A stretch of DNA of 64,000 bases from Lamellibrachia satsuma (GCA_033239005.1 BSQZ01000039.1:115816-179815); one strand, 5' to 3'. Positions 1 to 12,502 are shown, numbered from the stretch's first letter. Translations and numbers: made by a program. The notes: a model not told the origin generated them from the sequence alone.

Positions 1-1413
1 AGTGCACACCTAGAATTCATATCCACTGTACCAACAGTACACAGCTAGAATACATAGTCACTGTACCCATAGTACACAGCTTCAATACATAGTCACTCCA
101 CTCAGAATACACAGCTAGAATACATATTCACTGTACGCACAGTACACAGTTACAATTCATAGTCACCGTGCACAAAGTACTAGAATACATAGTCACTAGA
201 CCCACAGTACACAGTTAGAATACATAGTCACTGTATCCAGTGTACACAGCTATAATACCTAGTCACTATACCCACAGTACATAGCTACAATTCATAGTCA
301 CTGTATCCACAGTACACAGCTATAGTACATAGTCACTGTACCCACAGTACACAGCTAGAGTACATAGTCACTGTACCCACAGTACACGGCTAGAATACAT
401 AATCACTGTAACCACAATACACGGTTAGAAAACTTTGTCATTAGACTTAGAGTACACAGCTACAGCATATAGTCAATGAACCCACAGTACACAGCTAGAA
501 TACATAGTCAGTATACCCACAGTACACAACTAGAATATATAGTCACTGTACGCACAGTACACAGCTACAGTACATAATCACTGTACCCACAACAAACAGC
601 TAGAATACATAGCCACGGTATCCACAATACATAACCAAAATACATATTCAATGTACCAAAAGAACACAGTACACATCTACAATTCATGGTCACTGTACCC
701 ACAGTACACAGTTAGAATACATAGTCTCTGTACCCAGACTAAACGGCAAGATTACATAGTCACTGCACCCACGGTACATGGATAGAATATACACTCACTG
801 TACCCATAGTACACACCTAGAATTCATATTCACTGTACCCATAGTACACAGCTAGAATACATAGTCACTGCACCCACAGTACACAGCTTCAATACATAGT
901 CACTGTACCCAGAGTACACAGCTAGAATACATATTCATTGTACGCACAGTACTCAGCTACAATTCATAGTCACTGTACATACAGTACTCAGCTAGAATAC
1001 ATAGTAACTGCATCCAGAGTACGCAGCTAGAATACATAATCACTGTAACCAGAGTACACGGCTAGAATACATAATCACTTTAACCACAGTACACGGCTAG
1101 AATACATAGTCACAGAACCCAGAGTACACAGCTGCACTATATAGTTACTGTACACACAGCTAGAATACAGTCATTGTAACCACAATCCACAATACATTGC
1201 CAGAATACATTGTCAATGTACCCACAGTACAAAGCTTGAATACATAGTCATTGTACCCATATTACACAGCTAGAATACATAATCAGTGTACCCACAGTAC
1301 ACAGCTAGAATACATAATCACTGTACCCACAGTAAACAGCTACAATTCATAGCCACTGTATCCACAGTACTCAGCTAGCATACATAATCACTGTACCCAC
1401 ATAACACAGCAAG
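1..1413 (+). repeat. 35-bp satellite array, block 1
   Basis: About 40 degenerate tandem copies of a 35-bp unit containing AGTACACAGCTAGAATACAT followed by AGTCACTGTACCC. Divergence between units is point changes plus small indels, for example CAGAGTACACAGC or GGTACACGGC variants. The array runs off the left edge of the window. It has no long open frame. The same unit recurs at 5187-6402, 25985-26430 and, inverted, 36865-37305, so it is a dispersed satellite family rather than a local expansion. Confidence 0.95.
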
Positions 1414-4400
1414 AATGCATATAGTCAATGATGAAGCTTCATGGGTTCCTCGCTTACTCATGTATCGTGGGTTCCTCAATTTCTCATATCTCATGGGATC
1501 CTCGCGTTGTCATATCTCATGGGATTCTTGCTTTGTCATGTTTCGTGGGTTCCTTGCTTCCTCATGTTTCGTTGTTTCCTCGCTTTGTAATATTTGTTGG
1601 GTTCGTCGCTTTGTCATATATCATGGGTTCCTCGGTTTGTCATTTCGTGGGTTTTTCCCTATGAAAAGTTTCGTGGGTTCCTCGCTTGCTCATGTATCGT
1701 CGGTTCCTCGCTTTCTCACATCTAGTGGGTTCCTTGCTTTGTCATATCTCTTTGGGTTCCTAACTTTGTCATGTTTTGTGGGTTCCTCGCTTTCTCATAT
1801 CTTGTGGGTTCCTCGCTTTGTCATATCTCATGGGTTCCTCGCATGGTCATGTTTCGTGGGTTCCTCGTTTTCTCATGTTTCGTTGTTTGCTCGATTCGTC
1901 ATGTCTCGTGGGTTACTCGCTTTGTCATATCTCGTGGGTTCTTCCCTATGTCATGCTTCGTGGGTTCCTTACTTGCTCAAGTATCGTGGGTTCCTCTCTT
2001 TGTCATGTCCCATGTGTTCCTCGCTGGCACATGTATCGTCGGTTCCTCGCTTTCTCATATCTAGTGGGTTCCTTGCTTTGTCATATCTCGTGGGTTCTAC
2101 CCTTTGTCATGTTTTGTTGGTTCCTCCCTTTGTCATATTTCGTTGGTTCCTCGCTTGGTCAAGTATCTTGGGTTCCTCGCTTTCTCATATCTTGTGGGTT
2201 TCTTGCTTTGTGATATATCTTGGGTTCCTCGCTTGGTCATGTTTTGTGTGTTACTCGCTTTCTCAAGTTTCGTGCGTTCCTCGCTTTTTGTCATGTCTCG
2301 TGGGTTCCTCGCTTTGTCATATCTCATGGATTCTTCCCTATGTTATGCTTCCTGGGTTCCTCAATTTCTCATATCTCGTGGATTCTTCGCTTTGTCATAT
2401 CTCTTGGGGTCTTCCCTATGTCAAGTTTCGTGGGTTCCTCGCTTGCTCATGTATAGTGGGTTCCTCGCTTTCTCCTATCTAGTGGGTTCCTTGCATTGTC
2501 ATATCTCGTGGGTTCTTCCCTTTGTCATGTTTTGTGGGTTACACCCTCTGTCATGTTTCTTGGATTCCTCTCTTGCTCTTGTATCGTGGTTTCCTCGCTT
2601 TCTCATATCTTGTGGGTTCCTCGCTTTGTCAAGTTTTGTGTGTTCCTCGCTTTGTCATGTCTCGTGGGTTCCTCGCTTTGTTATATCTCTTGGGTTCTTC
2701 CCTATGTCATACTTCGTGGTTTCTGGCTTGCTCATGTATCATGGGTTCCTCTCTTTGTCATGTCTCGTGGGTTCCTCGCTTGCTCATGTTTTGTAGGTTC
2801 CTCACTTTCTCATATCTTGTGTGTACCTCGTTTTATCATATCTCTTGGGTTCTTCCCTACGTCTTGTTTCGTAGGTTCATGTATCATGGGTTCCTCAATT
2901 TGTTATGTCTCATGGGTTCCTCGTGTTTTCATATCTTGTGGGTTCCTCCCTATGTCATGCTTCATGGGTTCCTCGCTTTGTCATATATCATGGGTTCCTC
3001 GGTTTGTCATTTCGTGGTTCCTCGCATGGCTTCCTCGCTTGCTCATATTTCGTAGGTTTCTCGCTTTCTCATATCTCGTGGGTTCTTCCCTATGTCAAGT
3101 TTCGTGGGTTCCTCGCTTGCTCATGTATTGTCGGTTCCTCGCTTTCTCATATCTAGTGGGTTCCTTGCATTGTCATATCTCGGTGGGTTCCTAACTTTGT
3201 CATGTTTTGTGGGTTCCTCGCTTTCTCATATATTGTGTGTTCCTTGTCATATCTCATGGATTCCTCGCTTGGTAAAGTTTCGTGGGTTCTTCGTTTTCTC
3301 ATGTTTCGTTGGTTCCTCGTTTTCTTATATCTAGTGGGTTCCTTGCTTTGTCATATCTCGTGGGTTCTTCCCTTTGTCATATTTTATTGGTTCCTCCCTT
3401 TGTCATGTTTCGTAGGTTCCTTGCTTGCTCATGTATCTTGGGTTCCTCGCTTTCTCATATCTTGTGGGTTCCTTGCTTTGTGATATCTCTTGGGTTCCTC
3501 GCTTGGTCATGTTTTGTGTGTTTCTCGCTTTCTCATGTTTCGTGGGTTCTTCCCTATGTCATGCTTCTATCGTGGGTTCCTCACTTGCTCAAGTATCGTG
3601 GGTTCCTCTCTTTGTCATGTGTCATGTGTTACTCGCTTGCTCATATATCGCGGGTTCCTCGCTTTGTCATATCTCGTGGGTTCTACCCTTTGTCATGTTT
3701 TGTTGGTTCCTCCCTTTGTCATATTTCGTGGGTTCCTCGCTTGGTCAATTATATTGGGTTCCTCGCTTTATCATATCTTGTGGGTTCCTTCCTTTGTTAC
3801 ATATCTTGGGTTCCTCGCTTGGTCATGTTTTGTGTGTTTCTCGCTTTCTCATGTTTCGTGGGTTCCTCGCTTTGTCATGTCTCGTGGGTTCCTCGCTTTG
3901 TCATATCTCATGGGTTCTTCCCTATGTCATGCTTCCTGGGTTCCTCACTTTCTTATATCTCGTGGGTTCCTCACTTTGTCATATCTCTTGGGGTCTTCCC
4001 TACGTCAAGTTTCGTGGGTTCCTCGCTTGCTCGTGTATAGTGGGTTCCTTGCTTTGTCATATATCATGGGTTCCTTGATTTGTCATTTCGTGGGTTCCTC
4101 GCATGGCTTCCTCGCTTGCTCATATTTCGTAGTTTCCTCGCTTTCTCATATCTCGTGGGTTCTTCCCTATGTGAAGTTTTGTGGTTTCCTCGCTTGATTA
4201 TGCATCGTCGGTTCCTCGCTTTCTCATATCTAGTGGGTTCCTTGCTTTGTCATATCTCGTGGGTTCTTCCCTTTGTCATGTTTTGTTGTTTCCTCCCTTT
4301 GTCATGTTTCGTGGGTTCCTCGCTTCCTCATGTATCTTGGGTTCCTCGCTTTCTCATATCTTGTGGGTTCCTCGCTTTGTTATATATCTTGGGTTCCTCG

Positions 4401-5186
4401 ATAGGTCATGTTTTGTGTGTTTCTCGCTTTCTAATGTTTCGTGGGTTCCTCGCTTTGTCATGTATCGTGGGTTCCTCGCTTTGTCATATCTCATGTGTTC
4501 TTCCCTAAGTCATGATTCCCGGGTTCCTCATTTTCTCATATCTCGTGGGTTCCTCGCTTTGTCATACGTCTAGGGTCTCCCCTATATCAAGTTTTGTGGG
4601 TTCCTCGTTTGCTCATGTATAGTGGGTGCCTCGCTTTCCCATATCTAGTGGGTTCCTTGCTTTGTCATATCTCGTGGGTTCTTCCCTTTGTCATGTTTTG
4701 TGGGTTCCTCCCTCTGTCATGTTTCTTGGTTTACTCGCTTGCTTATGTATTGGGGTTTCCTCGCTTTCTCATATCTTGTGGGTTCCTTGCTTTGTGATAT
4801 ATCTTGAGTTCCTCGCTTGGTCATGTTTTTTTTGTGTTTCTCGCTTTCTCATGTTTCGTGGGTTCCTCGCTTTGTCATGTCTCGTGGGTTCCTCGCTTTG
4901 TCATATCTCGTGGGTTCTTCCCTTTGTCATGTTTTGTGGGTTCCTCCCTTTGTCATGTTTCGTGGGTTCCTCGCTTGCTCATGTATCTTGGGTTCCTCGC
5001 TTTCTCATATCTTGTGGGTTCCTTGCTTTGTGATATCTCTTGGGTTCCTCGCTTGGTCATGTTTTGTGTGTTCCTCGCTTTCTCCTATCTAGTGGGTTCC
5101 TTGCATTGTCATATCTCGTGGGTTCTTCCCTTTGTCATGTTTTGTGGGTTACACCCTCTGTCATGTTTCTTGGTTTACTCGATTGT
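1414..5186 (+). repeat. 26-bp satellite array, forward orientation
   Basis: About 145 tandem copies of a 26-bp unit around GGTTCCTCGCTTTGTCATAT. Monomer variants differ at the middle (CGCTTTGTC, CGCTTGCTC, CCCTATGTC) and the end (ATATCTCGTG, ATGTTTCGTG, ATGTATCTTG). Ordered strings of variants recur, for example around 3320, 4220 and 4640, which points to higher-order repeats of variable length. Because 26 is not a multiple of 3 and the consensus has no stop on this strand, all three plus frames stay open for hundreds of codons. The conceptual protein repeats every 78 bp (26 residues). I regard these frames as non-coding: there is no codon-position bias, no initiation context, and the frames are interchangeable. 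Confidence 0.95.
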
Positions 5187-5245
5187 TCTGGGTACACTGA
5201 CTATGTATCCTAGCCGTGTACTCTGGGTACAGTGACTATATATTC
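5187..5245 (-). repeat. 35-bp satellite, short inverted segment
   Basis: About two units of the 35-bp satellite in reverse orientation (GGGTACAGTGACTATATATT and similar), between the forward 26-bp array and the forward 35-bp block. It marks an inversion breakpoint. Confidence 0.85.
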
Positions 5246-6402
5246 TACATAGTCACTCATACAACAGTACAGAGCGTCAACGTATAATCACTGTACGCAC
5301 AGTACACAGCTAGAATGCGTACTCACTGTACCCACAGTACTCAGCTAGAATATAGAGGCACTGTATCCAGAGTAGACAGCTATAATAACAAATCACTGTA
5401 CACACAGTACAGTATCTATAGAACATATTCACTGTATCCACAGTACAGAGATAGAATACATAGTCACTGTACCCAGAGTACACAGCTAAAATACATAATC
5501 ACTATACTCACAGTACACAGTACACAGCTACAATTCGTAGTCACTGTATCCACAGTAGAGAGCTAGAAAACATAATCACTGTACCCACATTACACAGCTA
5601 CAATACTTAATCAATGTAACCACAGTATGCAGCTACAATACATATTTACTGTACCCAGAGTACACAGCTAGAATACAGAGTCATTGTACCCGCAGTACAC
5701 AGATTGAATACATAGTTACTCTACCCAATAAACAGCTACAGTACATAGTCACGGTAACAACAGTACACATCTAGAATACATAGTCACTGTATCGAGAGTA
5801 CACAGCTAAAGTTCATAATCACTGTACCCACAGTACAGAGCTAAAGTACCTAGTCAATATACACACAGTACACAGCTACAATACGTAGGCACTGTATCCA
5901 GAATACACTGCTATACTACTTAGTTTCTGTACCAAAATACACAGCTGCAATTCATAGTCACTATACCCACATTACCCAGCTAGCATACATAGTCATTGTA
6001 CCAACAGTGCACAGCTAGAATATAAATTCACTGAACCCACAGTACACAGTTAGAATACATAGTACAGTTAGAATACATAGTACCCACAGTACACAACTAC
6101 AGTACATAGTCGCAGTACCCACAGTACGCAGCTAGAATACGTAGTCACTGGGGCCACAGTATACAGCTAAAATTCATAGTCACACATACAACAGTACAGA
6201 GCGTCAATGTATAATCACTGCACACACAGTACACATCTACAATGCATAGTCACTGTACCCACAGTACTCAGCTAGAATATAGAGGCACTGTATCCAGAGA
6301 AAACAGCTATAATACTTAGTCACTGTACACACAGTACACAGCTATAGAACATATTCACTGTACCCACAGTACACAGCTAGAATACACAGTCACTGTACCA
6401 AA
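5246..6402 (+). repeat. 35-bp satellite array, block 2
   Basis: About 33 degenerate copies of the 35-bp unit in the same orientation as block 1. Segments near 5270-5410 and 6185-6360 resemble each other (both contain ACAACAGTACAGAGCGTCAA and GAATATAGAGGCACTGTATC), so part of the block was duplicated internally by about 0.9 kb. Confidence 0.93.
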
Positions 6403-8213
6403 AAAACACTCAAAACTTGACAAAGCGAGGAACCCATGAGATATGACAAAGCGAGGAACTCACAAGATATGAGAACGCGAGGAAACCACGATACATGAGC
6501 TAGCGAGGAATCCAACAAACATGACAGAGGGAGGAACCCACAAAACATGACAAAGGGAAGAACCCACGAGATATGACAAAGCAAGGATCCCACTAGATAA
6601 GAGAAAGCGAGGAACCCACTATACATAAGAAAGCGAGGAACTCACGAGACTTGACCTAGGGAAGACAACAAGAGATATGACAAAGCGAGTAACCCACGAG
6701 ATATGAGAAAGCGAGGAACCCAGGAAACATGACATAGGGAAGAACCCATGAGATATGACAAAGCGAGAAACCCACGAGACATGACAAAGCGAGGAACCCA
6801 CGAAACATGAGAAAGCGATGAACCCAAGATACATGAGCAAGCAAGTAACCAACGAAACATGACAAAGGGAAGAACCAACGAGATATGACAAAGCAAGGAA
6901 CCCACTAGATATGTGAAAGCGAGGAACCCACAAAATTCAACAAAGCAAGGAACCCATGAAACATGAGCAAGTGATGAACCCACGAAACATGAGCAAGCGA
7001 GGAACCCACAAGACATGACAAAGCGAGGAACCCACGATACATGACCAAGCGAGGAACCCACAAAATATAACAAAGCAAGGAACCCACGAAACATGAGCAA
7101 GCGAGGAACCCACGAAACATGAGCAAGCGAGGAACCCACGAGACATGAAAAAGCGAGGAACCCACGATACATGACAAAGCGAGGAACCCACAAAATTCAA
7201 CAAAGCAAGGAACCCATGAAACATGAGCAAGTGATGAACCCACGAAACATGAGCAAGCGAGGAACCCACAAGACATGACAAAGCGAGGAACCCACGAAAC
7301 ATGAGCAAGCGAGGAACCCACGACACATGAACAAGCGAGGAACCCACGATACATGACAAAACGAGGAACCCACAATACATGAGCAAGCGAGGAACCCATG
7401 AAACATGACAAAGCGAGGAACCCACAAGATAAGACAAAGCGAGGAACCCACAAGATATGACAAAGTGAGGATCCCATGAAACATGACAAATCGAGGAACC
7501 CACGAAACATGATCAAGCGAGGAACCCATGAAACATGAGAAATCGAGGAACCCACAAGACATGAGAAAGAGAGGAATCCACGAGACATCAGCAAGCAAGG
7601 AACCCAGGAAACATGATCAAATGAGGACCCCACAAAACACGAAGAAGCGAGGAACGCACGAGACATGACAAAGTGAGGAACCCAAGAAACATGACAAAGT
7701 GATGGACCCACGAAAATCGAGAAAGCGAGTAACCCACGATACATGAGCAAGCGTGGAACCCTCGAAACATGACAAAGCGAGGAACCAACGAGATATGAAA
7801 AAGCGAGGAACCCACGATATATGACAAAGCGAGGAACCCACCAGACAAGACAAAGCGAGGAACCCACGATACATGAGCAAGCGAGGAACCCACGAGACAT
7901 GACAAAGCGAGGAACCCACAAAACACAACAAAGCAAGGAACCCATGAAACATGAGCAAGTGATGAACCCTCGAAACATGAGCAAGTGAGGAACCCACGAG
8001 ACATCAACAAGCGAGGAACACCCGAAACATGACCAAATGAGGACCCCACGAAACACGAGGAAGCGAGGAACGCACGAGACATGACAAAGCGAGGAACCCA
8101 CGAAACTGGAGAAAGCGAGGATTCCACGAGACATGAAAAAGCGCGGAACCCACTATACATGAGCAAGTAAGGAACCAACGAGACATGACAAAGCGAGGAA
8201 CCCACGAGATAGC
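6403..8213 (-). repeat. 26-bp satellite array, inverted orientation
   Basis: About 70 copies of the 26-bp unit, here as GACAAAGCGAGGAACCCACG, the reverse complement of the 1414-5186 array. It holds long minus-strand frames, one of about 400 codons at 6905-8134, for the same reason as the forward array. A segment near 6940-7010 is repeated at 7190-7280, again showing higher-order structure. The right end abuts LINE coding sequence without a spacer. Confidence 0.95.
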
Positions 8214-8909
8214 TGTGAGATAGTGACATATTGATGATAGTCTCTGTAGATAATAATTACAATCAGCACACACAGCTGTCATATGATGTGTCATCGTCAG
8301 ATGTTGATCCATATGAACTCCTAAATTTCGTACGCACTCTACTGGTGAAATGATGTCAGCTCCAATGGTCATAGAGCAAACTCCATATAACTTGAGATGA
8401 TGTTTTGATATAAAAATAATCATTTCGGTTTTGTCATCATTTAACTTTAGCATACGAAGAGTCATCCATCGTCTAACTTCCCTAATACAGTCTGTGAGTT
8501 GCCTCACTGTTTCTGCTTGGTCGCCTGGCACAGTTGGATTGTAGGATGCATATATTTGAATGTCACCTGCATATTTCTGATAGTGTACTCCATGTCTTCT
8601 GAATATGCGCTGCATTGGCGTGGTGTAAAGAGTAAATTTAACTGGCCCAATGACCGAACCCTGTGGTACACCACACAGTAGAGGAATATGCTCTGATATT
8701 GTTGAGTTAATCTGGACGCGATAGGTGCGGTCTTCCATGTATGTCCGGAACCAAGCTATTGCCGTTCCACGCACACCGTATTCATCTTGCAGAAGTTTCA
8801 ACAAGTGTGCGTGATCGATAGTGTCGAATGCTGCTGATAGATCTAGCATGACAAACATCATAGCATGGTTCCTGTCAAGAGCTCCTGCAATGTCATGCTT
8901 TACTCTCAA
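8214..8909 (-). pseudogene. LINE-A reverse transcriptase palm, catalytic motif mutated
   Basis: Minus-strand frame with RT motif A (FVMLDLSAAFDTIDH), motif B (GVPQGSVIGPVKFTLY), motif C region (YQKYAGDIQIYA) and downstream LNDDKTEMIIF. The usual Y/F-A-D-D of motif C reads Y-A-G-D, so one catalytic aspartate is replaced by glycine. After YYLQRLSSICHYLTA the frame runs without a break into satellite-encoded residues, so the longer open frame down to 8004 is chimeric. The LINE portion is inactive. Confidence 0.88.
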
Positions 8910-9084
8910 CAGGGCTGTCTCGGTACTTTGCAGTGTCTTGTATGCAGACTGGTATTATTTGTGCAGTCCATTCATAGTTAGATGTTCTTTCTCTAACACT
9001 TTTCCGATGAACGCTGTCTTGGAGACTGGTCTGTAGTTTTTTTTAGCAGATCTTTATTTATCGTGTCACTTTTCTGTAGTGGTT

Positions 9085-9918
9085 TCACAACTGCAGTTCC
9101 AGCGTTTTAGGAAATATTCCTTGTTCGAAGCTGTTATTTACTATGGCCACCAAATTGGGAATGTAGATATACAGTGTTCTCTTCATGAGTTCAGTTGGGC
9201 AGGCATTCATACTGCATGTCTTTGAGGGGCGCAATTTGATGATGTTCCTCAGTTCCTCGTCAGTCGTAGGTAGTAGTCGATTTAGTTGGTATGGTACTGA
9301 TTGGCTGCTAACATTGACGACGTAATCAGAAAATTCGTTATCACTTATCAGTTTCTTCTGGATCTGCACTCTGATTCCTTGTGGTTTTTCAGTGAAGTAA
9401 GTAGCGAAGTCACTGCACAGTTTCTTAGTGCTTGATGATTGTGGTCGACTAGTGCTCAGCGGCTTTAGCAGGGTGTTGACCACACGAAAGCATGTCCGCT
9501 GGTCAAGTGATGACAACACTGATTCATAGTGAGCCCGCTTAGCTCGAGTGATCATGGCGTTGACCGCTGTTCGGTGCTGTACATAAATCTGTCGATGGAT
9601 CTCGAGCTTCGTTTTCCTCCACCTCTTCTCATTTGAACGTCTCAATGCTCTGGCATTGTGTATGTCATCATTATACCAGGGTTCCTTGCGTCGGGACGTT
9701 TTAATTTTTGTCGTGACAGGGGCATGCACATCAACGGTTGATATGACCGCATGCTCGTACTGGTCAACCACGGCACTCACATCCATATTAATATCCACAG
9801 AAGCGAGATGTTCCAATAGATCAGCCTCAAATCGGTCATGATTTATTCCACCGATATCGCGCAGATGCCCATAGTACGAGCAGGCACTGGGTTTGCAGAA
9901 GACAGAAGAAAACAACAC
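9085..9918 (-). pseudogene. LINE-A endonuclease-RT connecting region and RT N-terminus
   Basis: A 277-codon minus-strand frame with LINE linker features: KIKTSRRKEPWYNDDIHNAR, RRSNEKRWRKTKLEIHRQIY, then LRPSKTCSMNACPTELMKR, which corresponds to the 'SPGLDGIPTELLK'-type entry to the reverse transcriptase. The frame is interrupted at about 9085. RT homology continues in another frame (VVKPLQKSDTI and later), so a frameshift separates it from the palm domain. Confidence 0.82.
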
Positions 9919-10077
9919 TGTAACGATCTGATATGCTGCTGGGGTATGCCATTATAGATAATACGATGGAACTAGGTGAACGTGTTATCACCAAGTCCAA
10001 CCTGTGCCCCAGGATGTGTGTTGATTATGTAACATGTTGTTGTAGATTATTTTCAGCTAAATTGTCATTCAATAACT

Positions 10078-10745
10078 TTACACCGGGTGCAGAACCCAGT
10101 TCACAGTGAAGATCTCATTCACATATGTCGCGAACTCATCAAGGAACTGCTGTACATTTGTTGTCGGTGGACGATAAATGACGACAACACGCATAAGTCT
10201 CAATGTTTGTGTTGATTTAACGTCCAAATGTTCAAAGGTCTCATATCGTTTAGTTGTTGTCTTTCGCAACTTATATTCTGACTTGTATAGTATTCCAACG
10301 CCGCCTCCTCGCTTAGCTGAACGACATTCTCCTATATAGCTGTAACCTGGTGGAGTTAATTCGTTGACAACAGCAGTTTTATTCGGTTTACACCAGGTTT
10401 CTGTTAAAAACATAAAATCTCCACCATGGTCCAACAAGTGTTCCTTCACAGTCACTGCTTTGTTACATATTGATCGTGCATTTAGTAGTACGCAGGTAAC
10501 ATTATACCTTGTGTCAGTTTGTCGACATATGTCAACCAGATTTGTTGGATTAATTCTCCCCTTGTGTATGTGTTCAGTGTTCGTTCTTAATCGTCTTCCA
10601 GTTGTTATTACGGAAGAAATGGGGCAAAAATGGTTTATTCCAGCAGTAGTTCCCCGGTGCGTTCTGGAAGTTACACATAAATTTAGTAAGGAGTGTTTTG
10701 CGTGGCACCGTTAAGTTCGTTTTCATAATGTTGGCCCCTATGGCC
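10078..10745 (-). pseudogene. LINE-A apurinic-like endonuclease fragment
   Basis: Minus-strand frame with the N-terminal LINE endonuclease signatures VTCVLLNARSICNKA (about 10500-10455), FLTETWCKP, then RSAKRGGGVGILYK and RVVVIYRPP. Upstream the frame continues through NTEHIHKGRINPTNL and an Arg/Gly-rich stretch typical of the ORF2 leader in L2-like elements. The C-terminal endonuclease part with the SDH motif is not in this frame and the region 9919-10077 is degraded. In an intact LINE this domain nicks target DNA for target-primed reverse transcription. Here it is a broken relic. Confidence 0.8.
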
Positions 10746-10750
10746 CGTAG

Positions 10751-11290
10751 TTGACAACCGGTAAAAGTCAACATGTTTACATAATAGAGTTAGTGATGCA
10801 CCAAATTGGAACACACACAAATGTGGTCACATGCATTGATGAACCCAGCTCGCATTGTCACTGAAGTTGTTAGCAGTGTTGAATAGGTCGCTTGGGACGC
10901 ACATTGACGACATTCTGGTAGACTGGTAGACGCACCTGACGAAAACTGGTTCGGCAGTTATTCCTGGTAGGCGTGTAGCGACCGATCCGGTTGACCGCTC
11001 ACCAAAACAATGTTCAATCGCCAATAATTAAGAATATGACAAATTAAAAAAAAAATCATTCACTAAGACGTTCTTCAGTCATTCGCATCCAACGCTGTAC
11101 TAAAATATTTAAAATACACGTCCACACCTGTGGAAAAAATGCTTAAACGAGACACGAAAACTCTACCGTGGCAGCACAACATTAATAATATCTCAAATAT
11201 AAAGCAAACAATAATATTAAATGTATTACCTCAAAAGTAAATGAACTCATTGGATTAATCAAATGATGTTTAGAAAGTAGACGGGAATTG
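10751..11290. other. Intergenic stretch, nothing recognised
   Basis: No coding, RNA or repeat signature could be supported. It lies between the 5' end of LINE-A and the diverged 26-bp satellite, is moderately AT-rich and contains a short poly(A) run near 11045. Confidence 0.5.
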
Positions 11291-12165
11291 AATACATATT
11301 GGAACTCACACAACATAAGAAAGCGAAGATTCCACTTAACATAAGCAAGTGGGGAACCCACTCGATATAAGCACGCGAATAATTCACTCGACATCAACAG
11401 GCGAGGACTCCACTTGACGTAAACAAGCGAGGAAAACACTCGATAAAAGCAAGTGAGGAATCCTCTCGATATAAACAAGAGTAGAATTCACTCGACATCA
11501 ACAGGCGAGGATCCCACTTGACATAAGCAAGTGGGGAACCCACTCGATATAAGCACGCAAATAATTCACTCGACATCAACAGGCGAGGATTCCACTTGAC
11601 ATAAATAAGCGAGGAAAACACTCGATAAAAGCAAGTGAGGAATTCTCTCGATATAAACAAGAGTAGAACACACTTGGCATAAGGAAGCTAGGATCCCACT
11701 TGACATAGGCAAGCGAAGAACTCACTCGATTTTAGCAAGCAGGAACCCACTTCACAAAAGGAAGCGAGGAACCCACTCGGTATGAGCAAGTGACGAACCC
11801 TCCACACATGACCAAGCAAGGAACCCACTCGACATGAACAAGCCAGGAATTCTCATGACACGCCCAAGCGAGTGACCCACTTGACATATGCAAGCGAGGA
11901 ACCCTCGAGACATGACCAAATGAGGAACCCACTCGACATGAGCAAGCGAGGAACTCAACTCACTCGATATAAGCAAGCGAGGAACCCATTCAATACCAGC
12001 AAGCGATGAACCCACTCGATATGAGCAAGCGTCGAACTCATTTGCCATATGCATGCATCAAAGAACCCACTCGACATAAGCAAGAAAGGAACTCATTCGA
12101 GATAAACAAGCGAGGAACCCACTCGACCAAAAAGAAACGAGGAACCCACTCGACATAGGCAACCT
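11291..12165 (-). repeat. Diverged 26-bp satellite with 182-bp higher-order unit
   Basis: About 33 units of roughly 26 bp, consensus near AAGCGAGGAACCCACTCGAC followed by ATAAGC. It is related to the 6403-8213 array through the shared GCGAGGAACCCAC core but has ACTCGA in place of ACGARA. A seven-monomer block repeats exactly 182 bp apart (AAGCAAGTGGGG at 11343 and 11525; TCGATAAAAGCAAGTGAGGA at 11439 and 11621). Minus-strand open frames here are again a by-product of the unit sequence. Confidence 0.92.
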
Positions 12166-12269
12166 TGGGTATTAATGCGCGTAACACATTTTCACAAATG
12201 GCATCTTCGAGTAAGTGGAAACTTCCACTGAGTGGCAATATTAGCTATATATAATTATAGCGATATATA

Positions 12270-12490
12270 TGACAGGACCCGACGAGGTTCCCGCCAGAAT
12301 ACTCCAACATACCCCCCAACGAATTGGCTCCAGCCCTCAGTCTAATTTTTTTTAAATCACTCGTCACAGGGGAATACCCACTCACTCCCATCTTCAAGAA
12401 GGGAGACTGGTCCCTTGCATCAAATTATCGTCCCATCTCCCTAACATCCTCGAACACATTGTATATTCTAACATCATGAACCACTTTGAC
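12270..12490 (+). pseudogene. LINE reverse transcriptase fragment
   Basis: The plus strand reads, across frames, LAPALSLIF, then PIFKKGD, LASNYRPISLTS, EHIVYSNIMNHFDRYAIL. This is the conserved RT fingers region of Jockey/L2-type LINEs. Only about 70 codons survive, with at least two frameshifts. The fragment ends abruptly in the (TA)n tract at 12506. Confidence 0.8.
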
Positions 12491-12502
12491 CGATACGCAA
12501 TC

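Larger units (their letters stand above)
8214..10750 (-). mobile_element. LINE-A: decayed Jockey-superfamily non-LTR retrotransposon
   Basis: Minus-strand remnant of a LINE ORF2 in the order endonuclease (about 10745-10078), connecting region (9918-9085), reverse transcriptase (about 9084-8214). Reading frames change at least twice. The 3' part of the element, the RT thumb, C-terminal region and tail, is missing: homology stops after the residues SSICHYLTA and continues straight into the inverted 26-bp satellite. The family is probably L2/Crack-like by its motifs, but the clade is not certain. It is not active. Confidence 0.88.

Noticed and set aside
1..1413. CRISPR-like array of regularly spaced repeats
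   Set aside because: Units are contiguous 35-mers without unique spacers, the context is eukaryotic, and there are no cas genes.
6905..8134. A 409-codon minus-strand open frame and many others of 60-350 codons in 1414-8213
   Set aside because: They are translations of the 26-bp satellite, present in all three frames with the same periodic sequence, no start context and no codon bias.
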